Shown one piece after another: positions 56,193 to 64,000 of a stretch of DNA of 64,000 bases. Position 1 is the stretch's first letter. The number at the start of each line of letters is the position of its first letter. The notes beneath the pieces are model-generated. The model ran no database searches and was not told the origin of the DNA. It was given only the letters and a program-made list of their open reading frames with translations. Location: positions 62,001 to 126,000 of the forward strand of contig NZ_CDCG01000006.1 of assembly GCF_000819845.1 (NCBI RefSeq), in the 5' to 3' direction. Origin of the DNA: Aeromonas enteropelogenes. Lineage in GTDB: Bacteria; Pseudomonadota; Gammaproteobacteria; Enterobacterales; Aeromonadaceae. Made by a program: the position numbers and the translations under genes.

Positions 56193-57611
56193 ATGACAGC
56201 AAAAGTGTGGATCGTCGATGACGACAGTTCTATCCGCTGGGTGCTGGAGCGCACCCTCGGCAGCGAAGGCTTCACCTGCGAGAGTTTCGCCGATGGCGAA
56301 GCCCTGCTCCATGCCCTGGAGCTGCGCTCCCCCGACGTTATCCTCTCCGATATCCGGATGCCCGGGATCGACGGCCTGAGCCTGTTGGAGCAGATCCATC
56401 GCCGTCAGGCCGACCTGCCCATCATCATCATGACCGCCCACTCGGACCTCGACAGCGCGGTCAACGCCTACCAGCGCGGCGCCTTCGAATACCTGCCCAA
56501 GCCGTTTGACATCGACGAGGCCGTGGCCCTGGTTCGGCGCGCCGAGAATCACCTCAAGGAGCAGCGCACCAAGCGCAAGGCGCGCCAGCAGGAGGCCAGC
56601 AGCACCCCGGAGATCATCGGCGAGGCGCCAGCTATGCAGGAGGTGTTCCGCGCCATCGGCCGTCTGTCGCGCTCCAGCATCTCGGCGCTGATCAATGGCC
56701 AGAGCGGCACCGGCAAGGAGCTGGTCGCCCATGCCCTGCACAAGCACAGCCCGCGCGCCCACAAGAATTTCATCGCCCTCAACATGGCGGCCATCCCGAA
56801 AGATCTCATCGAATCCGAACTGTTCGGCCACGAGAAGGGAGCCTTCACCGGCGCCAACAACATCCGTCACGGCCGCTTCGAGCAGGCTGACGGCGGCACC
56901 CTGTTTCTCGACGAGATAGGCGACATGCCCCTTGATGTGCAGACCCGACTGCTGCGGGTGCTGGCGGATGGCCAGTTCTACCGGGTCGGTGGCCATCAGC
57001 CGGTGCAGGTAGATGTGCGGATCATCGCCGCCACCCACCAAAACCTGGAGAAGCGGGTCGCCGACGGCGAGTTTCGTGAAGACTTGTTCCACCGCCTCAA
57101 CGTCATCCGTATCCATATTCCGGCCCTCAAGGAGCGCCGCGAGGATATCCCCCAGCTGGCCCGCCACTTCCTGCTGCGCGCAGCCAAGGAGCTGAACGTA
57201 GAAGCCAAGAGTCTGCATCCGGATACTCAGGCCTACATCAGCCGCCTGCCTTGGCCGGGTAACGTCCGTCAGCTGGAAAACGTCTGCCGCTGGCTCACCG
57301 TGATGGCCTCAGGGCAGGAGGTGCTGGTAAGCGACCTGCCCACCGAGCTGCTCACCCCCATCACCAATACCGCCGAGCCGGGCCAGCCAGCCCTGTCCGG
57401 CGGCTGGCAACAGCAGTTGCAGGAGTGGGTGGCCGCCAAGCTGGCGCTGGGGGAGATCGACATCCTGGCGGATGCCATGCCCCAGTTCGAACGGATCATG
57501 CTGGAGACAGCGCTGGAACATACCCACGGCCACAAGCAGGAGGCCGCCCGCCTGCTCGGCTGGGGTCGCAACACTCTGACCCGCAAGCTGAAAGAACTCG
57601 ACCTCTCCTGA
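56193..57611 (+). CDS. glnG: Nitrogen regulator NtrC
   Basis: A sigma-54 activator. The 472-residue product comprises a receiver domain (acceptor Asp53 in LSDIRMPG), an AAA+ domain with Walker A GQSGTGKE and the sigma-54 contact loop GAFTGA, and a C-terminal Fis-type helix-turn-helix ([23 protein letters not shown]). It should act at the glnA sites 52747-52795 and the glnL site 55076-55092. Confidence 0.97.
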   Translation: MTAKVWIVDDDSSIRWVLERTLGSEGFTCESFADGEALLHALELRSPDVILSDIRMPGIDGLSLLEQIHRRQADLPIIIMTAHSDLDSAVNAYQRGAFEYLPKPFDIDEAVALVRRAENHLKEQRTKRKARQQEASSTPEIIGEAPAMQEVFRAIGRLSRSSISALINGQSGTGKELVAHALHKHSPRAHKNFIALNMAAIPKDLIESELFGHEKGAFTGANNIRHGRFEQADGGTLFLDEIGDMPLDVQTRLLRVLADGQFYRVGGHQPVQVDVRIIAATHQNLEKRVADGEFREDLFHRLNVIRIHIPALKERREDIPQLARHFLLRAAKELNVEAKSLHPDTQAYISRLPWPGNVRQLENVCRWLTVMASGQEVLVSDLPTELLTPITNTAEPGQPALSGGWQQQLQEWVAAKLALGEIDILADAMPQFERIMLETALEHTHGHKQEAARLLGWGRNTLTRKLKELDLS

Positions 57612-57666
57612 GTCCAGAGGAAAAACGATTCCCATCACGCCTTGGTAAATCATTGCGCAACAAGAG

Positions 57667-57699
57667 CCCCGTTTGATTTCAAACGGGGTATCTTTTTTG
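57667..57699 (+). terminator. Terminator of glnLG
   Basis: A 10-bp stem CCCCGTTTGA / TCAAACGGGG with TT loop, then TATCTTTTTT. Confidence 0.88.
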
Positions 57700-57753
57700 A
57701 AAGCCCCCCCTAGAATGGCAGGCTTTCAACCCCGACTCGAAGAAGGCGACATC

Positions 57754-58755
57754 ATGATTGACAGATCTCTCCCCCTGACCGACCTGCACCGCCATCTGGA
57801 CGGCAACATCCGCCCGCAGACCATCCTCGAGCTGGGACGTCAGCACAATATCCGGCTGCCTGCCGATGAGCTGGAGGCGCTGCGCCCCCACGTCCAGATC
57901 GTCGAGAACGAGCCGAGCCTGGTCGCCTTCCTGAAGAAGCTGGACTGGGGCGTGGCCGTGCTGGCTGACTATGACGCCTGTCGCCGGGTCGCCTACGAAA
58001 ACGTGGAAGATCTGCTGCGCGCCGGCATCGATTATGCCGAGCTGCGCTTCAGCCCCGCCTACATGGCAATGGCCCACAAGCTGCACCCGCAAGGAGTGGT
58101 GGAAGCCGTCATCGACGGCGTGGCCGCCGGCAGCTGCGATTTCGGTATCAAGACCAACCTCATCGGCATCATGAGCCGCACCTTCGGCACCGAACAGTGC
58201 CGCAGCGAGCTGGAAGCCTGCCTGGCCCATCGCGACAAGCTGGTCGCCATCGATCTGGCCGGCGACGAGCTGGGTTTCCCGGGCGAGCTGTTTACCGATC
58301 ACTTCCGCCAGGTGCGGGATGCCGGCATGCGCGTCACCGTGCACGCCGGTGAGGCCGCAGGCCCCGAGAGCATGTGGCAAGCCATTCGCGAGCTGGGTGC
58401 CGAGCGTATCGGTCACGGCGTCAAGGCAATTCAGGATCCGGCCCTGATGGCCTATCTGGCCGAGCACCGCATCGGCATCGAGTCCTGCCTCACCTCCAAC
58501 CTGCAGACCACCACGGTGGCGAGCCTGGCCGAGCACCCGATCCGCCAATTCCTGGCCGCCGGCGTACTGGCCTGCCTCAACACCGACGATCCGGCGGTGG
58601 AAGGCATCGATCTGCCCTACGAATACGAGGTAGCCGCCCCGGCCGCCGGCATGACGGCGAGCGAGATCCGCACCGCCCAGCAAAATGGCCTGACCCTGGC
58701 CTTCCTGAGCGATGCCGAAAAAGCCGAGCTGAGCGCCCGCGCCGCCAATCGCTGA
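57754..58755 (+). CDS. add: Adenosine deaminase
   Basis: Hydrolyses adenosine to inosine. From ATG 57754 ([18 protein letters not shown], with GAAGGCG ahead) the product has 333 residues and all zinc and catalytic motifs: [19 protein letters not shown] (His and Glu), RIGHG and NTDDPAV. The longer frame from 57673 is not supported. Confidence 0.96.
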   Translation: MIDRSLPLTDLHRHLDGNIRPQTILELGRQHNIRLPADELEALRPHVQIVENEPSLVAFLKKLDWGVAVLADYDACRRVAYENVEDLLRAGIDYAELRFSPAYMAMAHKLHPQGVVEAVIDGVAAGSCDFGIKTNLIGIMSRTFGTEQCRSELEACLAHRDKLVAIDLAGDELGFPGELFTDHFRQVRDAGMRVTVHAGEAAGPESMWQAIRELGAERIGHGVKAIQDPALMAYLAEHRIGIESCLTSNLQTTTVASLAEHPIRQFLAAGVLACLNTDDPAVEGIDLPYEYEVAAPAAGMTASEIRTAQQNGLTLAFLSDAEKAELSARAANR

Positions 58756-58775
58756 TTAGCTTCCCATTTAAATAA

Positions 58776-58806
58776 AAACGGCCCACTTCGGTGGGCCGTT
58801 TTTATT
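58776..58806 (+). terminator. Terminator of add
   Basis: Stem AAAAACGGCCCAC / GTGGGCCGTTTTT with TTCG loop. Confidence 0.88.
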
Positions 58807-58910
58807 TGGCTATGACGACTCATAGTTTCAAAAACATCGTGCTCTCCACAAATTCAATATCGACAACATGAGATATCTTGGCCGAGTTTGGCATGAGGGA
58901 GGACATAGCC

Positions 58911-59582
58911 ATGGGAAAGAATCTGGATATATTCGGCAAGGCTCTACGAGATCACTACCTGAATCAAGGTAATGAGATGCTACAAATTAATATTGAGGGA
59001 CAAGAATCATACCGTCTCCCATTATCGATATTTTTTCGACCGGCAGATTACTATGCCATTGATCGTTTAGCCTTGTCTCTGTGTTCCGGACGTATTTTAG
59101 ATATAGGCGCGGGGGCAGGTGAACACTCGTTATTCCTGCAAAAGCATCGCCGTGATGTGACCGCGTTGGACATATCACCATTGGCTTGTGAAGTGATGCG
59201 TTGGAGAGGGGTCAACAGGGTCATCAACGCGGACATCTTTTCCGCCCGTTTCGATGCAGAATTCGATACATGGTTGCTTTTGGGCCGTAGCATAGGCGCG
59301 GTGGGGAGCCTTCCCATGCTCGCTTGCTTTCTCTCTCTTGCCCATCAATATCTGTCGGCAAATGGCCGTCTCATTCTGAATTCCACCAACGGCACAACCA
59401 ACCTGACGACAATACGAAAACTCTCTTTTGAATATAAAGGTGAATGTGATGAAACTGTCAGCTGGCTGGATATCGATCAGGAGACATTGCGCCACCAGGG
59501 TGAAATATATGGCTTCTCAACTGAAATACTTCATAAGGAGGACGATGGTAATTACGTGGCTATTTTGAAAAAACAGCCATGA
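58911..59582 (+). CDS. Class I SAM-dependent methyltransferase
   Basis: From ATG 58911 (AGGGAGG eight bases upstream) the protein has 223 residues and the Rossmann methyltransferase core: motif I RILDIGAGAGEHSLFLQKH (about residues 60-78), motif II DVTALDIS and the acidic residue of motif III in INADIF. The substrate is not predictable. It is much less GC-rich than its neighbours (about 45%), with A/T-ending codons, which points to recent transfer. Longer starts at 58878 (TTG) and 58893 are possible but lack a good ribosome binding site. Confidence 0.85.
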   Translation: MGKNLDIFGKALRDHYLNQGNEMLQINIEGQESYRLPLSIFFRPADYYAIDRLALSLCSGRILDIGAGAGEHSLFLQKHRRDVTALDISPLACEVMRWRGVNRVINADIFSARFDAEFDTWLLLGRSIGAVGSLPMLACFLSLAHQYLSANGRLILNSTNGTTNLTTIRKLSFEYKGECDETVSWLDIDQETLRHQGEIYGFSTEILHKEDDGNYVAILKKQP

Positions 59583-59693
59583 CTATTTCCCCTGGTAATG
59601 AAGACGCTGGCAAGCCATCGCGTATGATTCCCCTCCCCTGGAGTGCATAGCGCTCATGGTTGGGCCTTGGCTGACGCCGAAGAAAGTGAGCGA

Positions 59694-61034
59694 TTAATCC
59701 CGCGCCTGGTCACGCTCCAGCGCCCGCTCCACCAGCGGCTCGGGCAGAGTCTTGGTTACCTCCACCCCCAGCTCGCGAAAACGCTCGGCCTGGGCGATCA
59801 AGTTGCCACGGCCATTGACCAGCCGCCCCATCGCTTTGTCATAGCTCTCCTGCGCCTTGTGCAGGCTGCCGCCCATCTGCTGCATCTCTTCGACAAACAG
59901 CCGCAGCTTCTCGTAGAGGCGGCCGGCCCGCTCGGCGATCTGGCGGGCATTCTGGTTCTGCCGTTCGTAGCGCCACAGATTCTCTATGGTGCGCAGCGCC
60001 ACCATCAGGTTGGTGGGGCTCACCAGCAGGATGTTGTTGTCGAGACCGTAGCGTACCAGCGAGGGGTCGGCCTCCACCGCGGTGAGGAAGGCGGGCTCCA
60101 CCGCCACGAACATCAGCACGTAATCGAGGGTGCGCACCCCGGGCAGCTGCTGGTAATCCTTGCGGCCCAGCTCGCGGATGTGGTTGCGTACCGAGGCGAC
60201 GTGCTCTTTCAGCGCTACCGCCTTCTCCAGCTCGTCAGCGGCGTTGTACCAGCGCTCATAAGCGGTCAGCGACACCTTGGCATCGATGATGATGTCCTTG
60301 TCCTGCGGCAGGTGGACGATGACGTCGGGCTGATAGCGCTTGCCCTTGTCCACCTCGATGTTGACCTGGGTGTGGTACTCGTGACCCTCGCGCAGACCGC
60401 ATTCGCTGAGGATGCGCGCCAGCACCACCTCGCCCCAGTTGCCCTGCTGCTTGCTGTCGCCCTTGAGGGCGCGGGTCAGCGCCGCCGCCTCCTCGGTCAT
60501 GCGGGCGTTGAGCTCGGCGAGGCGCTCCAATTCGAACTTGAGGCTGTGGCGCTGGGCCGTCTCCTGGGCGTGGGTTTCCCCTACCTGACGACGAAAACCC
60601 TCGAGCTGCTCTTTCAGCGGTGTCAGCAGCAGATCGAGACTGTTCTGATTCAGTTCGCGGAAGTTGCCCGAGTTTTGCTCGAAGATGCGGTTGGCGAGAT
60701 TTTCGAACTGCTGGCTGAGGCGTTGCTCCGCTTCCTGCTGCAACTGCAGCTTCTCGGCGGCAGCCAGCCGCTCGCTGCGCAGGGTCGCCTCGGCATCCTT
60801 GAGACGGGCGGTGAGCTTGATCAGCAGGGTCTGCTGCTGATCCAGCTTCTGCTGACCCAGCATCCGCTCATCCTGCAGCTCGTCGAAACGATCCTGCAGC
60901 GCCTGATAACGCTCCTGAGCCAGCAACAGCTCCCTGGCCTGGGCGGCACTGGCGCGGCGCCCGGCCAGCCAGCCAATCCCCAGGGCCAGCACGGCGGCAG
61001 GCAGCAGGATCCCCCAGAGCCCGGGCTCGATCAT
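59694..61034 (-). CDS. rmuC: DNA recombination protein RmuC
   Basis: The 446-residue product has a single N-terminal membrane helix (residues 8-24), a long coiled-coil region (~25-170) and the conserved C-terminal RmuC domain (LARILSECGLREGHEYHTQV, VIVHLPQDKDIIIDAKVSLTAYE, FVAVEPAF). RmuC limits recombination at inverted repeats; the domain resembles PD-(D/E)xK nucleases. It overlaps the preceding small gene (ATGA). Confidence 0.94.
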   Translation of the reverse strand: MIEPGLWGILLPAAVLALGIGWLAGRRASAAQARELLLAQERYQALQDRFDELQDERMLGQQKLDQQQTLLIKLTARLKDAEATLRSERLAAAEKLQLQQEAEQRLSQQFENLANRIFEQNSGNFRELNQNSLDLLLTPLKEQLEGFRRQVGETHAQETAQRHSLKFELERLAELNARMTEEAAALTRALKGDSKQQGNWGEVVLARILSECGLREGHEYHTQVNIEVDKGKRYQPDVIVHLPQDKDIIIDAKVSLTAYERWYNAADELEKAVALKEHVASVRNHIRELGRKDYQQLPGVRTLDYVLMFVAVEPAFLTAVEADPSLVRYGLDNNILLVSPTNLMVALRTIENLWRYERQNQNARQIAERAGRLYEKLRLFVEEMQQMGGSLHKAQESYDKAMGRLVNGRGNLIAQAERFRELGVEVTKTLPEPLVERALERDQARD

Positions 61035-61246
61035 TTGCGACTCCGTTGACGCAGAAAGAGTTCAAGATAGCGGTTGGCCAGCAACCAGATCACCACATAG
61101 AGGAGATAGGCGGCCAGCACCACCCACTTGTGCATGTTGACGCCGGTATCAAGCTCGACAAACTCGATACCCTTGATGCGACAGTAGATCCACATCAGCA
61201 GAGGAAACACATACAGCAGGGAGGCACGCCAGAGAAATAACCACAT
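61031..61246 (-). CDS. Small membrane protein upstream of rmuC
   Basis: A 71-residue protein with two membrane helices (about residues 4-20 and 42-60) and a basic C-terminus (LELFLRQRSRK). I do not recognise the family. It ends overlapping the rmuC start (ATGA), so both are translated from one message. Confidence 0.65.
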   Translation of the reverse strand: MWLFLWRASLLYVFPLLMWIYCRIKGIEFVELDTGVNMHKWVVLAAYLLYVVIWLLANRYLELFLRQRSRK

Positions 61247-61361
61247 ATGTTTTCATTCAGTCACGCAAAAAGACCCGCCTAGCTTACACAAGGGCAACCG
61301 CCCTTGCGATCCTGACGGCCGCGATTCTCTGGCCTACGTTCAGAAACTCCGATAAAATTAA

Positions 61362-61381
61362 CCCCTAATAGGTATTAGGGG
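61362..61381. promoter_or_regulatory. Palindrome overlapping the napF ribosome binding site
   Basis: CCCCTAATA-GG-TATTAGGGG, a perfect 9-bp inverted repeat. Its right arm is the AGGGG that would bind the ribosome, 5 bases before the napF ATG. Confidence 0.6.
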
Positions 61382-61386
61382 CGGGC

Positions 61387-61911
61387 ATGACTCATTATTT
61401 CCTCCGTTGGCTGACACAAGGTTGGCAGGCTTCCCGCGCACCCGCCGTAGTGTGCCAGGAAGCACGCCCGCCATGGGCTATCGAGGAATCCCAGTATCTT
61501 TCCCTCTGTACCCGCTGCGGTGAGTGCTTCAAGGCATGCCCGCGCGGCCTGCTCAAACCCGCCTCTCGGGAAAAATATCAAGGCAGCCCGATCGCCGGCA
61601 CCCCGGTGCTGGATCTCGAATGCGGCCAGTGCAGCTACTGTGGCAGTTGCGCCAGAGCCTGCCCCACCGGCGCCCTCGACCTGCAGCTGGGACGCCAGGT
61701 GCAAACCCGGGTCCAGATCGACGAGGCCAGCTGCCAGGCCCGTCAGGGGTTCTACTGCCTGCTGTGTGAAGATGCCTGCCCCCAGCAGGCGATCAAGGCC
61801 ACCACCGATGGAGTCAGCGTCAATATGGAAGCGTGTGACGGCTGTGGCGCCTGCGGACTGGCCTGCCTGCACGGTGCCATCACCCTGATCCGCCAGCCGG
61901 GCAACCGCTGA
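61387..61911 (+). CDS. napF: Ferredoxin-type protein NapF
   Basis: A cytoplasmic iron-sulfur protein of periplasmic nitrate reduction; in E. coli it interacts with NapA before export. The 174-residue product has four [4Fe-4S] Cys groups: CTRCGECFKACP, CGQCSYCGSCARACP, CLLCEDACP and CDGCGACGLACL. The other nap genes are not adjacent: nsrR converges on it and a small membrane gene diverges from it. This may mean that the gene was separated from its operon. Confidence 0.92.
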   Translation: MTHYFLRWLTQGWQASRAPAVVCQEARPPWAIEESQYLSLCTRCGECFKACPRGLLKPASREKYQGSPIAGTPVLDLECGQCSYCGSCARACPTGALDLQLGRQVQTRVQIDEASCQARQGFYCLLCEDACPQQAIKATTDGVSVNMEACDGCGACGLACLHGAITLIRQPGNR

Positions 61912-61916
61912 TACGA

Positions 61917-61944
61917 AAAAGGAGCCAGCAAGGGCCCCTCTTAT
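61917..61944 (-). terminator. Terminator of nsrR
   Basis: Minus-strand stem GGGGCC / GGCTCC (with one G-U pair) and loop CTTGCT, followed by TTTTTCG. Confidence 0.5.
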
Positions 61945-61967
61945 GTCTTGTTCGTTCCCGTTTCGGA

Positions 61968-62420
61968 TCACGCCATCGCCAGGATGGACTCCTGTTCTAT
62001 GCCCAGCAGGTGGCACAGGCGGGTGGGATCGCGTACCGCATCGGCCAGGGTGTATTCACCCAGCACTTCCAGGAAGGCGTTCATGGCGCGACGCAGGATC
62101 CCCTGAATGCGGCAGCCGCCGGAGAGGCGACAGTTCTCGCGCTTGCAGTCGACCGGACAGAGCACATGCTCCATGTCCATCACCACGTCCCGCAGATTGA
62201 TGGATACCGCCGCACGGCCAAGGCGGATACCGCCATGCTTGCCACGTACCGTCTCTATGTACCCCTTGATCCCGAGCTGGTGCACTATCTTGACCACGTG
62301 GTTGCGGGAGATACCGAAGGTGTCGGCAACTTCGGTGATGGTCGACAGGCGGTCGCTCGGCTGAACGGCCAGGAAGGTCAGGGTACGCAGGGCATAGTCG
62401 GTAAATCGTGTCAGTTGCAT
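61968..62420 (-). CDS. nsrR: Nitric-oxide-sensing repressor NsrR
   Basis: An Rrf2-family regulator with a [4Fe-4S] or [2Fe-2S] cluster sensitive to NO. The 150-residue product has the N-terminal winged helix (MQLTRFTDYALRTLTFLAVQ and EVADTFGISRNHVVKIVHQL) and the cluster Cys in CKRENCRLSGGC, with a fourth Cys in CPVDC. It would repress NO-detoxification genes such as hmp or hcp elsewhere. It converges on napF. Confidence 0.92.
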   Translation of the reverse strand: MQLTRFTDYALRTLTFLAVQPSDRLSTITEVADTFGISRNHVVKIVHQLGIKGYIETVRGKHGGIRLGRAAVSINLRDVVMDMEHVLCPVDCKRENCRLSGGCRIQGILRRAMNAFLEVLGEYTLADAVRDPTRLCHLLGIEQESILAMA

Positions 62421-62708
62421 GGTCGCACTTGCCTCTTACTACAAGCCAGAAATCAGGACGACAACATTGAGCTAAGAGGCAGGAGACAACCGCGTCGCCT
62501 GTGCGGGCCTGTCTCTTAATCTGAGTTGCGGAATGACAGGTTAAGAGCAGCACCACCGGGTGTCGATGAAGATGCACATAAATCGACACTTTCTTTGATT
62601 GATCGCAAACTTGCCGGGTTATCCCGGCGTTTGGTGGCATTATGGCGGGGAAATTTCCAGAACTTGGCACACTGCCAGCTCCCGCGTTCACCCCTTGTCA
62701 GGGGAACC

Positions 62709-63548
62709 TCAATGGGGCTGTTTCAGCCATTTCTTGAGGGCAAGGGAGGGGATGGAGCTCTCGGAGGCGACCGCAAAAGCGCCCCAATCCACCGCGCACT
62801 GCAGAGCCTCCTCGATTGCCATGCCCCGCGCCAACCCGTGGATCAGGCCACCGGCAAAGGCATCCCCCGCCCCCGTGGTATCGACCACGGAGACAGGCCG
62901 CGCCGCCACCCGGATCTGCTCCTCGTCATGAATGGCCACGGCGCCGGCCTTGCCTTCCGTCAGCACCAGCCACTCCAGCTGCTCACCGGCCAGCTGGCGG
63001 GCATGTTGCCAGGGGTCCCCCACCTCCCCGAGATCGGAGCGAGAGGCGATCAGCACGTGACAGGGGCGGCGCACCTGCCCGCCCTTGGGGTACTGGGCTA
63101 CCACGAAGCTCTTGCCGAGCATCTGGCGCATATAACCCACCATGGCGGTGCCCGGATAGTTCACATAGAGGCAGTCCACCCCCTCCAGCGGCATGTCGCC
63201 GGGCAGATCCGGGCGCCGAGGACGCCTGAGGATGGTGCGCTCGCCGGTGGCATCCACCAGGATCAGCAGTTCGCCGGTCTCGCCGCCGAAGCGCTCCACA
63301 TGGCTGCAATCCAGCCCGTAACCGGCCGCCTGTTCCAGCAACCAGTCCCCCGTCTCGTCCAACCCGATGCGAGAGGCGATAGTCACCTCATGACCGGCCC
63401 AGACCAGCCCGATGCCGGTGTTGGCGGCGCCGCCACCCAGCCTGCGCCCCTGATCCACATATTGCAGACGGGCACCGGCCACCAGGGGTTCGGAGAGGGA
63501 GAGCACATGATCACAGTTGAGATTGGCAAGCAGCAGAATGCGGGACAT
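62709..63548 (-). CDS. PfkB-family carbohydrate kinase
   Basis: The 279-residue product has the two PfkB signatures, GGGAANTGIGLVWAGHEV near residue 37 and DTTGAGDAFAGGLIHGL near residue 233, the second with the catalytic Asp. The substrate (ribose, nucleoside or other sugar) is not predictable. From ATG 63548 (MSRILLLANLNCDH) the family length fits; the longer frame from 63590 is unsupported. It stands between nsrR and the CysB gene. Confidence 0.9.
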   Translation of the reverse strand: MSRILLLANLNCDHVLSLSEPLVAGARLQYVDQGRRLGGGAANTGIGLVWAGHEVTIASRIGLDETGDWLLEQAAGYGLDCSHVERFGGETGELLILVDATGERTILRRPRRPDLPGDMPLEGVDCLYVNYPGTAMVGYMRQMLGKSFVVAQYPKGGQVRRPCHVLIASRSDLGEVGDPWQHARQLAGEQLEWLVLTEGKAGAVAIHDEEQIRVAARPVSVVDTTGAGDAFAGGLIHGLARGMAIEEALQCAVDWGAFAVASESSIPSLALKKWLKQPH

Positions 63549-63659
63549 AGCGACCTCTGACGACGAGTCTGAAAACGGCACTGGCAGCATCCGGAGTAGA
63601 ACTCAGCCAGCCGAGCGCTGCAACCGGCAGAGGGGCATGAACCGATCCGGATCACCGAA

Positions 63660-64000
63660 TCAATAGATGGGCAGCTCCACCCCGGCCATCAGCTCATCGA
63701 TGCGCGCCTGGGTCGGCTGCTGCATCACATTCTGGATCACCTCCTTGGTGAGGTGGGGCGAGAAGGAGCTGATGAAGTCATACATGTAGTTCTGCAAGAG
63801 GATGCTCTTGCTGAAACAGATCTGCGCCGGGCAGGGTTTGAACAGGTGCTCCAGATTGATGGAGACCAGCCCGGGGCTGTCGGTATCGTTGGCCACCAGC
63901 GACGAGATGATGCCGATGCCAAAGCCCAGCTCCACGTAGCGCTTGATCACCCCCGCATCCATCACCGTCATGTAGTAGCTCGGCGAGAGGCCCGCGGCCT
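63660..64000 (-). CDS. cysB: CysB-type LysR regulator, cut by window end
   Basis: Only the C-terminal ~113 residues are seen; the frame is open to the window edge. The segment DAGVIKRYVELGFGIGIISSLV and KSILLQNYMYDFISSFSPHLTKEVI match the end of the CysB/Cbl effector domain. CysB activates cysteine biosynthesis genes and senses N-acetylserine. The N-terminal DNA-binding domain lies to the right. Cbl is the alternative identity. Confidence 0.85.
   Translation of the reverse strand, partial: AAGLSPSYYMTVMDAGVIKRYVELGFGIGIISSLVANDTDSPGLVSINLEHLFKPCPAQICFSKSILLQNYMYDFISSFSPHLTKEVIQNVMQQPTQARIDELMAGVELPIY

Noticed and set aside
59643-61049. 468-codon plus-strand ORF opposite rmuC
   Set aside because: Leu/Gly-rich shadow of rmuC.
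62526-63560. 344-codon plus-strand ORF opposite the PfkB kinase
   Set aside because: The minus frame has both PfkB signatures; the plus frame has a His/Pro-rich non-protein composition.

Overview
The window looks like a chromosome segment of Aeromonas (Gammaproteobacteria). It is GC-rich (roughly 60% by eye). The housekeeping gene order follows the E. coli blocks polA side-spf-engB(yihA)-csrC-yihI-hemN, dprA-smg-yrdD-tsaC-aroE-yrdB, def-fmt-rsmB-trkA and bipA/glnA-glnL-glnG. The tail genes at the left match the HP1/K139/phiO18P type of P2-like phage, a group known from Haemophilus, Vibrio and Aeromonas. The genus assignment is inference from protein character and synteny, not from a search. 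LAYOUT. 1-12.5 kb: late half of an HP1-type prophage (tail sheath, tube, lysis cassette, tail chaperone with a -1 frameshift signal, tape measure, baseplate, fibre, hub-spike), ending at a terminator. A gene-free, partly AT-rich right edge (12.5-13.2 kb) probably holds cos and/or att. 13.2-22.5 kb: pntAB, yqhD with its divergent regulator yqhC, a Blc-type lipocalin, a chemotaxis receptor, tRNA-Trp(CCA) and an unknown protein. 22.6-29.9 kb: an arginine/pyrimidine block with pyrL-pyrBI under attenuation, argR, and the arginine deiminase operon arcA-arcC-arcB-arcD. After a 750-bp regulatory gap come a 58-residue exported protein and a stand-alone ParA plus ribbon-helix-helix pair. 32-38 kb is rich in RNA genes: csrB, hemN, a DUF2489 gene, yihI, csrC, cytochrome c4, engB, Spot 42 (spf), and a further unnamed sRNA candidate just downstream of spf. 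38-44.7 kb: a minus-strand lysM-dprA-smg-yrdD ... tsaC-hemF-aroE-yrdB series. 44.8-50.6 kb: def-fmt-rsmB-trkA-trkH. 50.8-57.6 kb: bipA, and glnA with a sigma-54 promoter and NtrC sites, then a DUF4124 gene and glnL-glnG (ntrBC). 57.7-64 kb: add, a low-GC methyltransferase, rmuC with a small membrane protein, a lone napF beside nsrR, a PfkB sugar kinase, and the C-terminal end of a CysB-type regulator cut by the window edge. HOW THEY CONNECT. ArgR probably governs the adjacent arc operon, whose upstream gap is full of TGAAT/ATTCA half-sites. The arc enzymes make carbamoyl phosphate, which PyrBI also consumes. CsrB and CsrC share the same upstream element (TGTAAGAGATCTnCCATnnA) expected for GacA/UvrY control. 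NtrC sites lie at both glnA and glnL. The main observations to follow up are the sRNA candidate at 37535-37647, the csrB/csrC pair, the slippery heptamer in the tail chaperone gene, the orphan ParA/RHH pair and the palindrome overlapping the napF start.
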